A DNA stretch of 64,000 bases from Cladocopium goreaui (Eukaryota > Sar > Dinophyceae > Suessiales > Symbiodiniaceae). Positions 1 through 9,191 of the stretch are shown piece after piece. The stretch's first letter is position 1. The number at the start of each line of letters is the position of its first letter. The notes under the pieces were generated by a model, which saw nothing but the letters and a program-made list of their open reading frames with translations, did no database searches and had not been told where the DNA came from. Location: NCBI GenBank assembly GCA_947184155.2, contig CAMXCT020002713.1:1-64000 (forward strand), read 5' to 3'. Position numbers and translations under genes: made by a program.

Positions 1-342
1 GTTGCGTGGTGTTGCGTGGTGTTGCGTGGTGTTGCGTGTTGTTGTTGTTGGTGGTGGTGGTGGCGGCGTTGGTGTTTGTGTTGGTGTTGGTGTTGCCCCT
101 GCAGCGTTTTTCTCAGTTCCGTAGTGGCCGAGAATCGTCAAAGGTGTGGTGTTTTCGCGTGTTTTTGCAACTCGCTGGTTGTTGTGTGTTGTTGTGTGTT
201 GATGTGTGTTGTTGTGTGTTTTTGTGTGTTGTTGTGTGTTGATGTGTATTGTTGTGTGTTGTTGTGTGTTGTCGTGAGTTGTTGCGTGTTGTTGTTTGTT
301 GGTTGTTGTTGTTGATGATGATGATGATGATGTTGTTCTTGC

Positions 343-373
<31 letters not shown>

Positions 374-460
374 GGTGTTGGTGTTACCCCTGCAGCGTTT
401 TTTCTCGGTTCCGTAGTGGCCGAGAATCGTCAAATAGGTGGTGCTTTCGCGTGTTTTTGC
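1..460. repeat. GT/TTG-rich microsatellite with an internal direct repeat
   Basis: The stretch is made of TTG, GTGT and GGT runs. A unit holding CCCCTGCAGCG followed by a TTCCGTAGTGGCCGAGAATCG-like segment occurs twice, near 95-175 and 388-465. Its second copy can fold as CTCGG/CCGAG around TTCCGTAGTGG. The open frames across it are low-complexity Val/Cys or Asn/Thr strings and are not credible genes. Confidence 0.8.
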
Positions 461-462
461 AA

Positions 463-690
463 CTCGTGGAGCAAAAAACATCGTAAATACCAATGTTTTT
501 GGCCGGTCGGAAGCCCAAAACCACGGTATTTACAATGGTTTTTTGCATCTGGTAGCAAAAAACATCGTATTTACAGTGTTTTTTGGCCAGCACCTAGCAA
601 AAACACTGGTATTTACGGAGGTTTCACCATGTAACAAAATGTGGTTTCTTGATCCGAAAAGAACAAAAATACTGTAAATTACAATGTTTT
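463..690. repeat. Degenerate tandem repeat of about 42 bp with palindromic core
   Basis: Four to five diverged units alternate AAAACATCGTAAATACC-like and GGTATTTAC-like segments followed by AATGTTTTTTGGCC-like text. Neighbouring units therefore carry partly inverted copies of the same core and could form cruciforms or RNA hairpins. No coding potential. Confidence 0.65.
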
Positions 691-948
691 GAGTCTGCTC
701 TTAGGGTGCGTGGGAGGCGGGGGGGGTGGGGGGGGGACTAAAATGACTAGCAATCTCCTGAATAATCAGGTAACGGGGCTGGCCGCCCTCCCCTTTACTT
801 CGTAAAGTAAAACTCAAGGTAGCCCCTCTGGAGCTACCTTTCGTGACTAGGGGTTCGGACCACTTTTGGATGTTACGATATCGAAAAAGTGCACGCCGTT
901 GTGATACGAAGCACATTTGGAAAATCGGACCACTTTTGGAAGATTAGA
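691..948. other. Non-coding stretch with a G tract and short repeats
   Basis: Contains a run of almost only G near 717-736, a small inverted repeat TTTACTTCGTAAAGTAAA near 794-812, and two copies of TCGGACCACTTTTGGA (about 856 and 923). I see no gene in it. Confidence 0.6.
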
Positions 949-1184
949 TAGATAGATAGATAAGATAAAATAAGATAAGATAGGATAACGTAAGATAAGA
1001 TAAGATAAGATAGATAGAAAGAGAGAGAGATAGATAGATAGATAGATAGATAGAGAGAGAGATAGAGAGATAAAGAGATAGATACATTGTTAGATAGATA
1101 GACAGATAGATAGACACACAAATAGATAGAGAGACAGCTGAATAAAAAGATAGAAAATAGATAGATAGATAGATAGATAGATCC
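949..1184. repeat. GATA-type microsatellite
   Basis: GATA/GATAA tetranucleotide and pentanucleotide repeats interrupted by GAGA runs. The overlapping minus-strand open frames are Ser/Leu/Tyr/Ile strings produced by the repeat. Confidence 0.9.
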
Positions 1185-1306
1185 ACTACACTACACTCCA
1201 CTCCACTACATTACGCTACACTACACTCCACTACGCTACAACTACAGCTACACAACTACACAACTACAGAACTACACTCCACTCCACTACACTAAATTAC
1301 ATTACA
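1185..1306. repeat. CACTA/CTACA pentanucleotide repeat
   Basis: Imperfect CACTA, CTACA and CTCCA units. It directly flanks the left (3') end of element A. The recombinase frame broken at the other end of A does not continue here, so this flank is not the expected remainder of that gene. Confidence 0.85.
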
Positions 1307-1431
1307 CATCCCTTTCTTGGTGTAAGGTTAACTCTAAACCCAAACAGCACTGCAAGGGGGTGGAGACACAAACTGCTGGTGACCCCAGGCCAGCCCTGTG
1401 CTGGCTGGGGCACCACTCATACATGCCCACC
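1307..1431 (-). repeat. Element A terminal repeat B2
   Basis: Near-identical to 1676-1800 (I see one substitution in about 125 bp). Begins CATCCCTTTCTTGG on the plus strand and contains an imperfect hairpin at 1383-1410. Confidence 0.85.
1383..1410. other. Hairpin in element A terminal repeat
   Basis: CCCCA-G-GCCAGC pairs with GCTGGC-TGGGG around CCTGT, leaving one bulged G. The same structure recurs at 1752-1779 in B1. Elements F and G have hairpins at the equivalent place. Confidence 0.6.
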
Positions 1432-1513
1432 TTGGGGGCAAACCAAGAACAAAAGCAACCATTCACTTCTTCTCCTTCTTCTCCACTCACCCAAATCAGG
1501 GCGGGAGGGCGGG

Positions 1514-1676
1514 CTTTCACAAACTGGGCCCTTGCCCTGTATGCTGCAGCTGCACTTAGCATACCAAAGCTACAAATCGCTGACAAAGCATTCACAAAGC
1601 ATTCACAAAGCCAAGGCACCTTTAACCTTCCACAGCAAGGGATTGACCTTCCCAATCCTACGGTTGGGGGGTTACC
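1514..1676 (-). repeat. Element A internal repeat A2
   Basis: Copy of 13541-13692. It carries an extra 11-13 bp duplication (a second ATTCACAAAGC-like unit near 1590-1612) that the outer copy lacks. It abuts B1 exactly, giving the circle-type junction. Confidence 0.85.
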
Positions 1677-1800
1677 ATCCCTTTCTTGGTGTAAGGTTAA
1701 CTCTAAACCCAAACAGCACTGCAGGGGGGTGGAGACACAAACTGCTGGTGACCCCAGGCCAGCCCTGTGCTGGCTGGGGCACCACTCATACATGCCCACC
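1676..1800 (-). repeat. Element A internal repeat B1
   Basis: Copy of the outer B2 repeat at 1307-1431. It lies just downstream of the pol stop and contains the hairpin at 1752-1779. Confidence 0.85.
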
Positions 1801-1935
1801 AAAGCAAAACCGTCGACACCCCAGCCTGCAGAGCGCTCAGGAGCAACGCCCCTCACCCAAATCATGCGCGCTCAGCAGCGACTCCTGCAAACATACCTGC
1901 ACCGCTCGCATAAGCTTATAAGCAACAATGAGTCG

Positions 1936-3384
1936 TTACACCTGCCCAAGTGCTAATAGCTCTTTCCACTTGGGGAAGCACCTTTGCTGCGGCGACAGCT
2001 TCTGCCAAAAGTCATTGAATCTGTCTGCTCCTCGCGACAGCATGTCTGCCCACTCGTTGCGTTCCCCCGCAACATGCGACGATCGCAAAGTGAGCCGCTT
2101 GCTTGAACAAAACAAGGCACAAGATTGTAGCACCGCAGCCAATGGTCGCTTCAGTGAAAGCTTCTTTGCCGATGCGCCAACCACACCCAGGTTGTCACAC
2201 ATTTGGCGTATTGCCAGCCAGCCAACCTGATGCTGGGACACTTCCTGCGCCTCCACGCGACATGCCAGCAACAGCAACTGGGCTAACGCTTCCAATGCCG
2301 CAATGCAACTCTGCAAATCACCAGAAGCCGGTCTGAACCAGTCCGGCAAATCATCCCACGTGATGCGGACAGAGAAATACTGTACACACTCTGGCCGCAA
2401 TGGCGCACCAGCTGGAAGCCACCAGCCTCCCAAATCCGCTGTTTTGCCTTCAGCAAACGCATCAGCAGCGGCAATCCCAGTGGCGTTGCTAACAACCAAG
2501 GGCACTGGCACACACTCGTTAACTACCTGTGTGATGAACCTTGCCACTGCAGCTTCTGCTTTGCTTACCTTTACTTTGGCACTTTCTGAGTCGCCAAACT
2601 TGACCCACCACCATCCACTGCGGTGTGGCAAGCCGAGGAGCTCATGCTTGGTGGCCACCTCACGGCTGCCAACACTCAACAACTGCCAACCTGGCAGGAT
2701 GTCGGCCAAGCGGCATTTCGCCAAAACACGCATGCTATCAGACAAGACTCCGGCAAGTTCATGCACTTGGGCCGCATCAAGTTTTTGAAACCGCAACTGC
2801 TGTTTGAACAGGAGATGAAAAAGTTCGCTTAGCCAAGGTCGCAGCCACCGCGCGCCTGTGGTGAACCAACACAGCATTCCCAGCAACTGCCTCAACTCTC
2901 GCCAACACACACTGTTCCCCTCTTGCACCAGCGCACGCAAAGCAACACCAATCCTGACACGCTTGTCACCCGGCAGCGAAGCACACGGTTCATTTGTAAA
3001 ACAGAGGCGCCATCCAATCCAATTCAGATCCGTGCATAACAGTAGCTTATGCCAGGAAAGAGGCACCCCCAAGGCACAGGCCAACATTATGCAGAGGGAG
3101 GCTTGCAACGGCGCATCAGTCTGCTTAAACAATGCCAGCAAGTCATCAACATACATCGCCAGAAAATGGCCCCCATGAAGGAGCCGGTGCACGCATCTCA
3201 CATAGGCTGCACCCGCTCTTGACCACCAGTATGCCGACCGGGCTGCCCCGAAGTGGCACGTTCTGTAAACGAGCCAGTGGTTCTGCCCTGCTGAATCCAC
3301 TGCGCAGAACAGAGAAAAACCTTGCTCTGAAGGATGCACCCGAATCCGCTTGTGTGCCTTGGCTACGTCAAGAGAAAATGTAAT
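1936..3384 (-). CDS. Element A pol, 3' part: reverse transcriptase palm and RNase H
   Basis: C-terminal part of A Pol. The first frame residues after the B insertion are the RT motif A region (TFSLDVAKAHKR). Next come AxxSAYWWSR, the catalytic MYVDDLLALF, and WIGW in the thumb-side region. RNase H follows: DAFAEGKTADLGGWW, then CDN, and finally HVAGERNEWADMLSR. The frame is open from the insertion point to the stop at 1936. It is the continuation of 11839-12642, separated by element B inserted at a GAT crossover; the fusion codon would be Ile. Expected role: copying element RNA into DNA and removing RNA. The assignment to YR-retroelement RT is firm; activity is unknown. Confidence 0.85.
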   Translation of the reverse strand: MTFSLDVAKAHKRIRVHPSEQGFSLFCAVDSAGQNHWLVYRTCHFGAARSAYWWSRAGAAYVRCVHRLLHGGHFLAMYVDDLLALFKQTDAPLQASLCIMLACALGVPLSWHKLLLCTDLNWIGWRLCFTNEPCASLPGDKRVRIGVALRALVQEGNSVCWRELRQLLGMLCWFTTGARWLRPWLSELFHLLFKQQLRFQKLDAAQVHELAGVLSDSMRVLAKCRLADILPGWQLLSVGSREVATKHELLGLPHRSGWWWVKFGDSESAKVKVSKAEAAVARFITQVVNECVPVPLVVSNATGIAAADAFAEGKTADLGGWWLPAGAPLRPECVQYFSVRITWDDLPDWFRPASGDLQSCIAALEALAQLLLLACRVEAQEVSQHQVGWLAIRQMCDNLGVVGASAKKLSLKRPLAAVLQSCALFCSSKRLTLRSSHVAGERNEWADMLSRGADRFNDFWQKLSPQQRCFPKWKELLALGQV

Positions 3385-3723
3385 CTTATATTAGAACAAA
3401 CTCAGGTAAACGTTTGGTTGGGGTATGTTTAAAGGTGTGTTATGCGCAATAGTTGCGGACGTATCGCTATAGCGCATCGCAAAATGAAACCACGATAAAA
3501 AATTAAAACCGAGCAAGCCGCATCTGAAAGAAGTTTGAATGATAAACATGCCGACGCAACGTGACAACTGCTTCTTTCTTTTTCTCGCGCCCTGAAGGTC
3601 TGGGGTGGTCGCACCAAATGGTTCGAAGAGCAAGCTTTGATAAGACAGTTGTGTGAATCTGTCTTTTGGTTCGAATCTCACGGTTGTGAGTTGTCGATAC
3701 AAAGGTGCTCAGTTGGTGCCCCC
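3383..3723 (-). repeat. Element B terminal repeat B2
   Basis: 341-bp copy of 4036-4376 with about four substitutions. Contains small inverted repeats (AGACAG/CTGTCT; CTCAC/GTGAG). A 25-bp purine-rich linker (3724-3748) separates it from A2. Confidence 0.9.
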
Positions 3724-3748
3724 CCCAAAAAGGGAAAGGGAGGGTGGG

Positions 3749-4038
3749 CCGAAAAGAAATGGTTGGTTGAAGAAAGGTTTTTTAAACCCTTCCCTACCTC
3801 ACCCTTGATATGAAAAATGCCACACGAATAAAAATTCAGATGTGAAACCAAGGGAGAAAGATGTTTAAGGTTTGGTTTGTTTGTTTGAAGTTGAGGGAAA
3901 TCTTCAGAAAACAAGTCAAACATCAGAGACCCCAAACATAACAGATAACGTTTTGACCTGAGTTGCAAAAATTTGTGTTGATGCATTTTTGCAATGTTCT
4001 TTTAAAGATTGTGCTCTCACTTCGTGACAGCACTCATC
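3749..4038 (-). repeat. Element B internal repeat A2
   Basis: 290-bp copy of 11551-11839, differing by a one-base indel and a few substitutions. Joined directly to B1 at the ATC crossover triplet. Confidence 0.9.
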
Positions 4039-4376
4039 TTATATTAGAACAAACTCAGGTAAACGTTTGGCTGGGGTATGTTTAAAGGTGTGTTATGCGC
4101 AATAGTTGCGGACGTATCGCTATAGCGCATCGCAAAATGAAACCACGATAAAAAATTAAAACCGAGCAAACCGCATCTGAAAGAAGTTTGAATGATAAAC
4201 ATGCCGACGCAACGTGACAACTGCTTCTCTCTTTTTCTCGCGCCCTGAAGGTCTGGGGTGGTCGCACCAAATGGTTCGAAGAGCAAGCTTTGATAAGACA
4301 GCTGTGTGAATCTGTCTTTTGGTTCGAATCTCACGGTTGTGAGTTGTCGATACAAAGGTGCTCAGTTGGTGCCCCC
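4036..4376 (-). repeat. Element B internal repeat B1
   Basis: Copy of 3383-3723. The last codons of B pol run into this repeat, so the repeat supplies the Pol C-terminus. Confidence 0.9.
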
Positions 4377-5689
4377 AGTTCAGGAGGAGCAGCTTTGCAT
4401 GGAGAGTGAAGCAATTGGATCACAATTTCCGTAAAGTCATTGGAAGCATCTAAAAGCTTTCCGTCCACAAGGTTGTATCTGAGAAGAGCTTCAGCAAGTT
4501 TGCCTCTTGAAGGCAGATCTGCTGGATTGGAAAAAGAACAAACCCTCTCAGTCCAGGAAGCAGTAGGCCATCGTATTTCGATGTCCGCCATGATGCGTCC
4601 CAAACTCCTCATGGTAGTAGAAGGGCTATTAGCTTTTATGGTGGTCATGCGAGCCGCTTCATTGTCGATCCATTCAATGGCTCTACGGTTATGCAGTTGT
4701 TTTCTCAAGCACCATCTGACTGAGAGCAATGCCCACAACTCAACTTGTGAAATTATCTGATCGCCAGCAAACCGAGTCCAGTGGTCAATCAGATCCTTTG
4801 GTACAGCGACTTCATATGCAACCCGTCTATGACCATCAATCACCACAGCTCCTGCTGTTGCAATTCCGTTCTCATAAGCTCCATCTGTGAAGATCAAGAC
4901 AGGCTGGCAAGGCGCTGACAAAGAGTGTACTCTAGGTTTTGGACTGAGAAGCATTGATTTGGCATAGGCACACAAGCACCTAAGCTCGTCCGATTTCGCT
5001 TTCCGCTGACCATCTGCAAATTGCATGAACGCAGAAACCAAGTGCTTCAAACCTTTGCCCATGTAAAAACTTACAGCAAAATTAAGAAGTCCCTGGATTT
5101 CGCTTGCCCTGGCTGCTGTGAGGGTGCCAGCGGTTTCTATGTCTTCAAACATCTTGCACAGCTTTTCAACTCTGCTGTCTTTGTTGGATATCACGAAGTT
5201 GCCCTGCGATACTTGGTTGAGGTTAAAAGTGATGCCCAGCAGATCAAAAACTTCTGAAAAGTCAAGCGCCTTGTCACCCTCCTTTGCATGTTCCCAGCCG
5301 AGTAAGTCTAAAGTAGCACTAAATGCCAATGTCAGCACTCTGCAACCCTCCGATCTCTCCAGTGTTGGAAAGTCATCGAAGTAATGCGATGTGATGCAGT
5401 GAAGGAGCTTGCCAGTGATGAACCATAACGCCTGCGACATCCTAACAAAGCCATAAACACTTCCAGTGCAGCCAAAGGGGAGTGAGATGCTCTTATAAAA
5501 GCGCCAAACACCCTTCACTGGGAAGCCAACTACTGCGTGTCGCTGATGTTCAGGTAGCACTGCAAGTTGTTTATAGGCCTTGCTCAAGTCAAATGTTTTC
5601 CCAAGCCACTTAAGGCTTGGGCCAAGCCTGTCTGCCGATTCTCGCATGACTTCCACAACCATGGCTGCAGCATAGTCGACATCTTGCAA
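4331..5689 (-). CDS. Element B pol, 3' part: RT and RNase H
   Basis: 452-codon frame holding RT motif A (WLGKTFDLSKAYKQL), SLPFGCTGSVYGFVR, and the catalytic box HYFDDFPTLE with Phe in the variable position of YxDD. RNase H follows: FTDGAYENGIATAGAVV, QVELWALL, WIDNEAARM and NPADLPSRG, so all the acidic positions are visible. It overlaps the upstream MTase-RT frame by about 100 bp, and the protein similarity moves from one frame to the other near 5695, implying a one-base change. The C-terminus is encoded by the internal terminal repeat. RT identity is strong; this copy needs the frameshift repaired to be functional. Confidence 0.85.
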   Translation of the reverse strand: MQDVDYAAAMVVEVMRESADRLGPSLKWLGKTFDLSKAYKQLAVLPEHQRHAVVGFPVKGVWRFYKSISLPFGCTGSVYGFVRMSQALWFITGKLLHCITSHYFDDFPTLERSEGCRVLTLAFSATLDLLGWEHAKEGDKALDFSEVFDLLGITFNLNQVSQGNFVISNKDSRVEKLCKMFEDIETAGTLTAARASEIQGLLNFAVSFYMGKGLKHLVSAFMQFADGQRKAKSDELRCLCAYAKSMLLSPKPRVHSLSAPCQPVLIFTDGAYENGIATAGAVVIDGHRRVAYEVAVPKDLIDHWTRFAGDQIISQVELWALLSVRWCLRKQLHNRRAIEWIDNEAARMTTIKANSPSTTMRSLGRIMADIEIRWPTASWTERVCSFSNPADLPSRGKLAEALLRYNLVDGKLLDASNDFTEIVIQLLHSPCKAAPPELGAPTEHLCIDNSQP

Positions 5690-7404
5690 CTGGAGTTTGT
5701 GACCGACCCTTGTTTGGCATCATCTATTACTCTGACTTTGTTGTTGGCTCCTTGAAACAGCACAAATCTGGGGTTGAGCGACCAGTCTTCCGATCCCATT
5801 AACACCGACATTTCAGCCTCGTTGTATGGTCCTTGCAGAAAACCTCGTTCCACTTCGTTTGCTGTTGCTTCCAGCAAGGCCGTCTCTTCAGTTGTTGTAA
5901 GCTGTCGAGCGCCCTGCATTATGCTTTGCCTCCTCCACATGGCCGTCTGTAGCAGCTCATCTTCTGTCATGCTTGCAGGCACCAGCAGCTTCTGGTACCC
6001 TTCCGGAGGAGGCTGTAGTCCAACTAGTGGGACCCCATGTTTCAGCAAGTTTACCACTTCCATATCCCAAAACTCAAAGTGCTTGAGGAGCTGTTCAAAC
6101 AAGAGAATGTTCTTGGTCTTGACGCAACGGCTTACGTCTGGATGCATGCTTGATTTGAGTTCGACCTCCTTTTGGCACAAATCCGATGACATTTTGCGCA
6201 TTTTGAAGACTGCTGCAAGCCTCTCCTTGGCAAGCTTTGTCGGGCATGTGTGAACCACCTTGTGGATGGCCTCTTTGGTGAGTGGGTGCAACATCAAGTC
6301 ATGGTCCATGGGATGTCTGACTTCAGACGCCTTTTGCAGAAACTCTTCCGGAGTATGCCAAACACCATATTTGAAAGTTGTTCTTGACCTCTTGCTTGGC
6401 GCTTCTTCGCTGCTTTGCTGCTGCTCAGTGGATTCTGCCCCTTTTAGAGGAGGAGCAGCTAGCAATTTGTAAGCTTCATTGGACTCAGGTACGTCAGAAA
6501 AGACGTAGGTTTTGTACTCTGGCACAAGCGGTGGGTGTGACAAAGTCTGTTGACCCATGTTGAACTTCAGCAAGTTTTTCAACCTAGCCGGCACTTTAGG
6601 TGTAATATTCATGGTTTGAGCCATTTGTAAAACGCAAGCTGCCATTCTACGACAAAGTAAGGCTGGGTATTCCGCCTCTGCTGCTGTGGGAAACACAATA
6701 CCCTGCTCCGTTTGGTATGGTTGCCATGATGAATGAGTGTGGTTTTGAGGACAGCTCGCTTCCAAAGATGTAAACAAACCTGGAGTACCGAGCAACTTTG
6801 TGCGTTTGTCTCTGGTGCTTCCATGTGCACAAGCATCAAAGTACACAGCTTCGAGGTCAGCAAACCAAGCAATGAAATCGGTGTCATTGGTGGCGTTTAC
6901 CAACATTGCAAGGAGAGCCCACAGCCATGACCTCGCGGGATTTTCAATTGATATCATGCATCCCAGTTCCATGCAAACTTTGAGCAATTGAATGGCACAT
7001 TTGTAAAGTTTGTTTGCAAGTTCAACTTTGGTTTGGTCACTGTCTCTCAAGCCCGGCAACCCAAGGAGATGTTCGGCATCACGGAGTGGTGGTGGACCCA
7101 TGTGTCCCCCAAATTTTGCTGGCATCGGTTTCTCACGTGCTCTGGAACAAGTTCCGCATGGTAAACCCATGTGGATGTGACACGGCTTGCAGTGACGCAT
7201 CATTTTTTCCAACAGCGCCACATGTTTTGAATTCGAAACATCCAAAGTGAAAACTTTGACCTTAGGTGCATGTCGATTTGCCGCATGGTCGATGGGGTAG
7301 ACTTGGAAGCCAAGACGCCTTAATGCGTCAGACAATCCTGCTGAGCCACAACAAATCTCAAATGTTGTAGCTTCCAAAATGAAACTGTCATCCATCTGTT
7401 TCAA
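5584..7404 (-). CDS. Element B pol, 5' part: C5-methyltransferase-like domain fused to RT N-terminus
   Basis: 606 codons. Residues about 16-24 read FEICCGSAG (SAM-binding motif I), IDH at 38-40 fits motif II, and LPCGTCSRAR at 81-90 has the Pro-Cys of catalytic motif IV. ISIENPARSWLW at 151-162 is the motif VI Glu-Asn-Pro box. RT-leading sequence follows (FVLFQGANNKVRVIDDAK). The frame is continuous with gag through a UGA at 7411-7413 (codons CTT TGC TTG follow), and the listed start TTG at 7404 is not a natural AUG. The distal end is out of frame relative to RT. A DNA or RNA cytosine methyltransferase activity is a reasonable hypothesis from the motifs, not shown. Confidence 0.75.
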   Translation of the reverse strand: MKQMDDSFILEATTFEICCGSAGLSDALRRLGFQVYPIDHAANRHAPKVKVFTLDVSNSKHVALLEKMMRHCKPCHIHMGLPCGTCSRAREKPMPAKFGGHMGPPPLRDAEHLLGLPGLRDSDQTKVELANKLYKCAIQLLKVCMELGCMISIENPARSWLWALLAMLVNATNDTDFIAWFADLEAVYFDACAHGSTRDKRTKLLGTPGLFTSLEASCPQNHTHSSWQPYQTEQGIVFPTAAEAEYPALLCRRMAACVLQMAQTMNITPKVPARLKNLLKFNMGQQTLSHPPLVPEYKTYVFSDVPESNEAYKLLAAPPLKGAESTEQQQSSEEAPSKRSRTTFKYGVWHTPEEFLQKASEVRHPMDHDLMLHPLTKEAIHKVVHTCPTKLAKERLAAVFKMRKMSSDLCQKEVELKSSMHPDVSRCVKTKNILLFEQLLKHFEFWDMEVVNLLKHGVPLVGLQPPPEGYQKLLVPASMTEDELLQTAMWRRQSIMQGARQLTTTEETALLEATANEVERGFLQGPYNEAEMSVLMGSEDWSLNPRFVLFQGANNKVRVIDDAKQGSVTNSSCKMSTMLQPWLWKSCENRQTGLAQALSGLGKHLT

Positions 7405-7410
7405 GCAAAG

Positions 7411-7413
7411 TCA
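7411..7413 (-). other. Gag-Pol UGA, element B
   Basis: Gag ends ...ECPH-UGA, and the same frame continues CUU UGC UUG AAA into the MTase-RT open frame. The stop is the only barrier between the two. Proposed readthrough site, by analogy with C, D, E, F and G. Confidence 0.65.
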
Positions 7414-8607
7414 GTGGGGGCATTCATTGCCCGGATGCAGCTTATGGCATGCCTTCTTCCAACACATGTGATAACTAACCATGCAGCGTTTGCCCGGCTT
7501 TACTTTTGCAGTGCAACGTCCAATCTGCCATCGTTTGCAAAGTTGCTTGCCATCAACGAAGATTTCACAATCATCCGGCACTGCAATGCCAGGGGCTGTC
7601 TTGCCTTTGCCTTTGCCTTTTGAAGACTTCCCTTTGCCTTCTGCATTGTATGAGCCTTTCCCTTTCCCAGTTGCAGAGAAGGAGTGCGTGTGCTCCGACT
7701 TGGACATTCCATGACTCTGCAACGGTATCAAGTGCTGAAGGACTTCGGGATGATCAGCAAATTTTGTAAAGGCAACGTCAAATGGTTTATCTGCTCCAGC
7801 CTTTGGATGCAACTTGCCTCGCGTCTCATTGGAGACCTTCACCCAAAGCGCCTTGTCGGCGTTGATTGCCTGTTCAACGCTGATGTGCCTATAATTGGCA
7901 ATGGGCGCCTCATTCATTTTTTCAAAAAGTTTCTGTGTCCATAGGTCCAAAACTGAAAAGGTTCCAATACCAGCCAAGTCATATGCTAGTGATCTCCGCA
8001 GGAAGGCTTGTCTCAACTTGTGCTCACCTGTCACATTCACATCATCAAGCCGTTATTTCTTACTGAGTCGCAGGCCACCAGCGTTGTCCAAAGCCAATGA
8101 TGTGTCAACCTTTGAGTGCAAAGCCTCGTCATGACGTGATGAGCACCTGTTCAATTCAACGTATGTCACAACATTGTCCTCCAACTGCTGGCAAACACGG
8201 TCAATCAAGGAATGCGAGGGTTCACTTTGAGGAGTGAAGCTCAAACCTACAAGCCGTTCTTTCTGTTGTCTGATGCGGTCCATCTTTTCAGCCAAAGGAA
8301 GTATTCTGGCCTCACTGGACTCAACCCTGTCTGCACGTGACTTCAAATCTTCCAATGACAAAGCATGAGCTTCAAAGAAAAGCCTACGAAATCTGGTTGC
8401 GGCAGCAGCATTTGGAACGGCACCCAAGGCTGTTCCCAAGAAGTTAGTCAATGCAGTGTCATCAGTTTGACCAGGTTGAAACGTGCAGCAGTATGCATAA
8501 GTAGCATAATTGTTTATGCCTTTCTCTGCCAGTGCCTCGATGTCATCCTGCTCGATTCCAAGTTCAGCTGCCCTGTTCTGAAACGCGATTCTTGAGTCAA
8601 TAGCCAT
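7411..8607 (-). pseudogene. Element B gag, split by one in-frame UAA
   Basis: The start AUG at 8607 opens 184 codons (MAIDSRIAF...). A UAA at 8053-8055 interrupts, and the same frame then continues 214 codons to the UGA at 7411. Element C has the homologous protein uninterrupted (aligned region ...RRSLAYDL versus ...RRALAMDL), so the UAA replaced a sense codon. The C-terminal part is rich in Gly-Lys-Gly repeats, then Cys/His residues (CKRWQIGRC, HMCWKKACHKLHPGNECPH), a nucleic-acid-binding finger. Upstream, TTTTTCTTTATGCGTCGTTCAG precedes the start and looks like a splice acceptor. Role: nucleocapsid-like RNA binding, inferred from position and finger. Confidence 0.7.
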
Positions 8608-9191
8608 TAGTTGCTGAACGACGCATAAAGAAAAATCAAGTTGAAACTATTGCGAGATTAATTTCAATATGTAAGTCAAGAAGTTACAATTGCTGTCCAA
8701 CAGTTTCTGTGAACATAGCAACGCTTTAATGCAAAACTTATTTGTCTGTGAACCTGCGCAAACGTGATGTGTTCTGTTTGGAGCACGTTGGTGCTGAGCC
8801 AATGCAATGCCCCACATGAAAGAAGTCTGAGTTGAGATGTCAGGCAATGATACCTCTGCCGCATGATGACATGCTAGGCATTGGGCAGTCATGCGAACCT
8901 AATCTCATGACTCCCATGTGACGCATGCAAAGTGTGCCCATGATGGCTCCAAAAGAAATCACAAAAATTTCAAGCACATGGGTTCCAGTGACAAAAGTTT
9001 TGTGCGATCAGCCATTAAACACAACTGTGAAATTGCCGCTCACTTGCTCACTTTTATACCTCCAATCGGACGTGGTACAGATAAGCCAACTTCGCGGAGA
9101 GTAAGGCTCAAGAAACTGCAGCCCCATGTACTTTGTCGGGGTATTCGAAAGCGAGCCAGTGGTTTCTGTAACTCACACTCCAGCATGGCCA
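8608..9191. other. Element B spacer between YR and gag
   Basis: About 580 bp with no credible gene. It ends in the T-rich/AG tract just before gag. No minisatellite is present, unlike the same position in F, G and J. Confidence 0.6.

Noticed and set aside
1302-1865. ORFs on both strands in the A repeats (e.g. 187 and 198 codons)
   Set aside because: They span duplicated non-coding terminal repeats and have no family similarity.
4310-4345. GGTTCGAATC in element B repeat, similar to a tRNA T-arm/B box
   Set aside because: No matching A box, acceptor stem or cloverleaf around it; chance or at most a relic.
3383-4376. Repeats read as LTRs of an LTR retrotransposon
   Set aside because: The copies are not simple outer terminal repeats. 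The A1...B1-A2-B2 layout, the YR gene and the lack of a target duplication fit split direct repeats; no protease or DDE integrase is seen.
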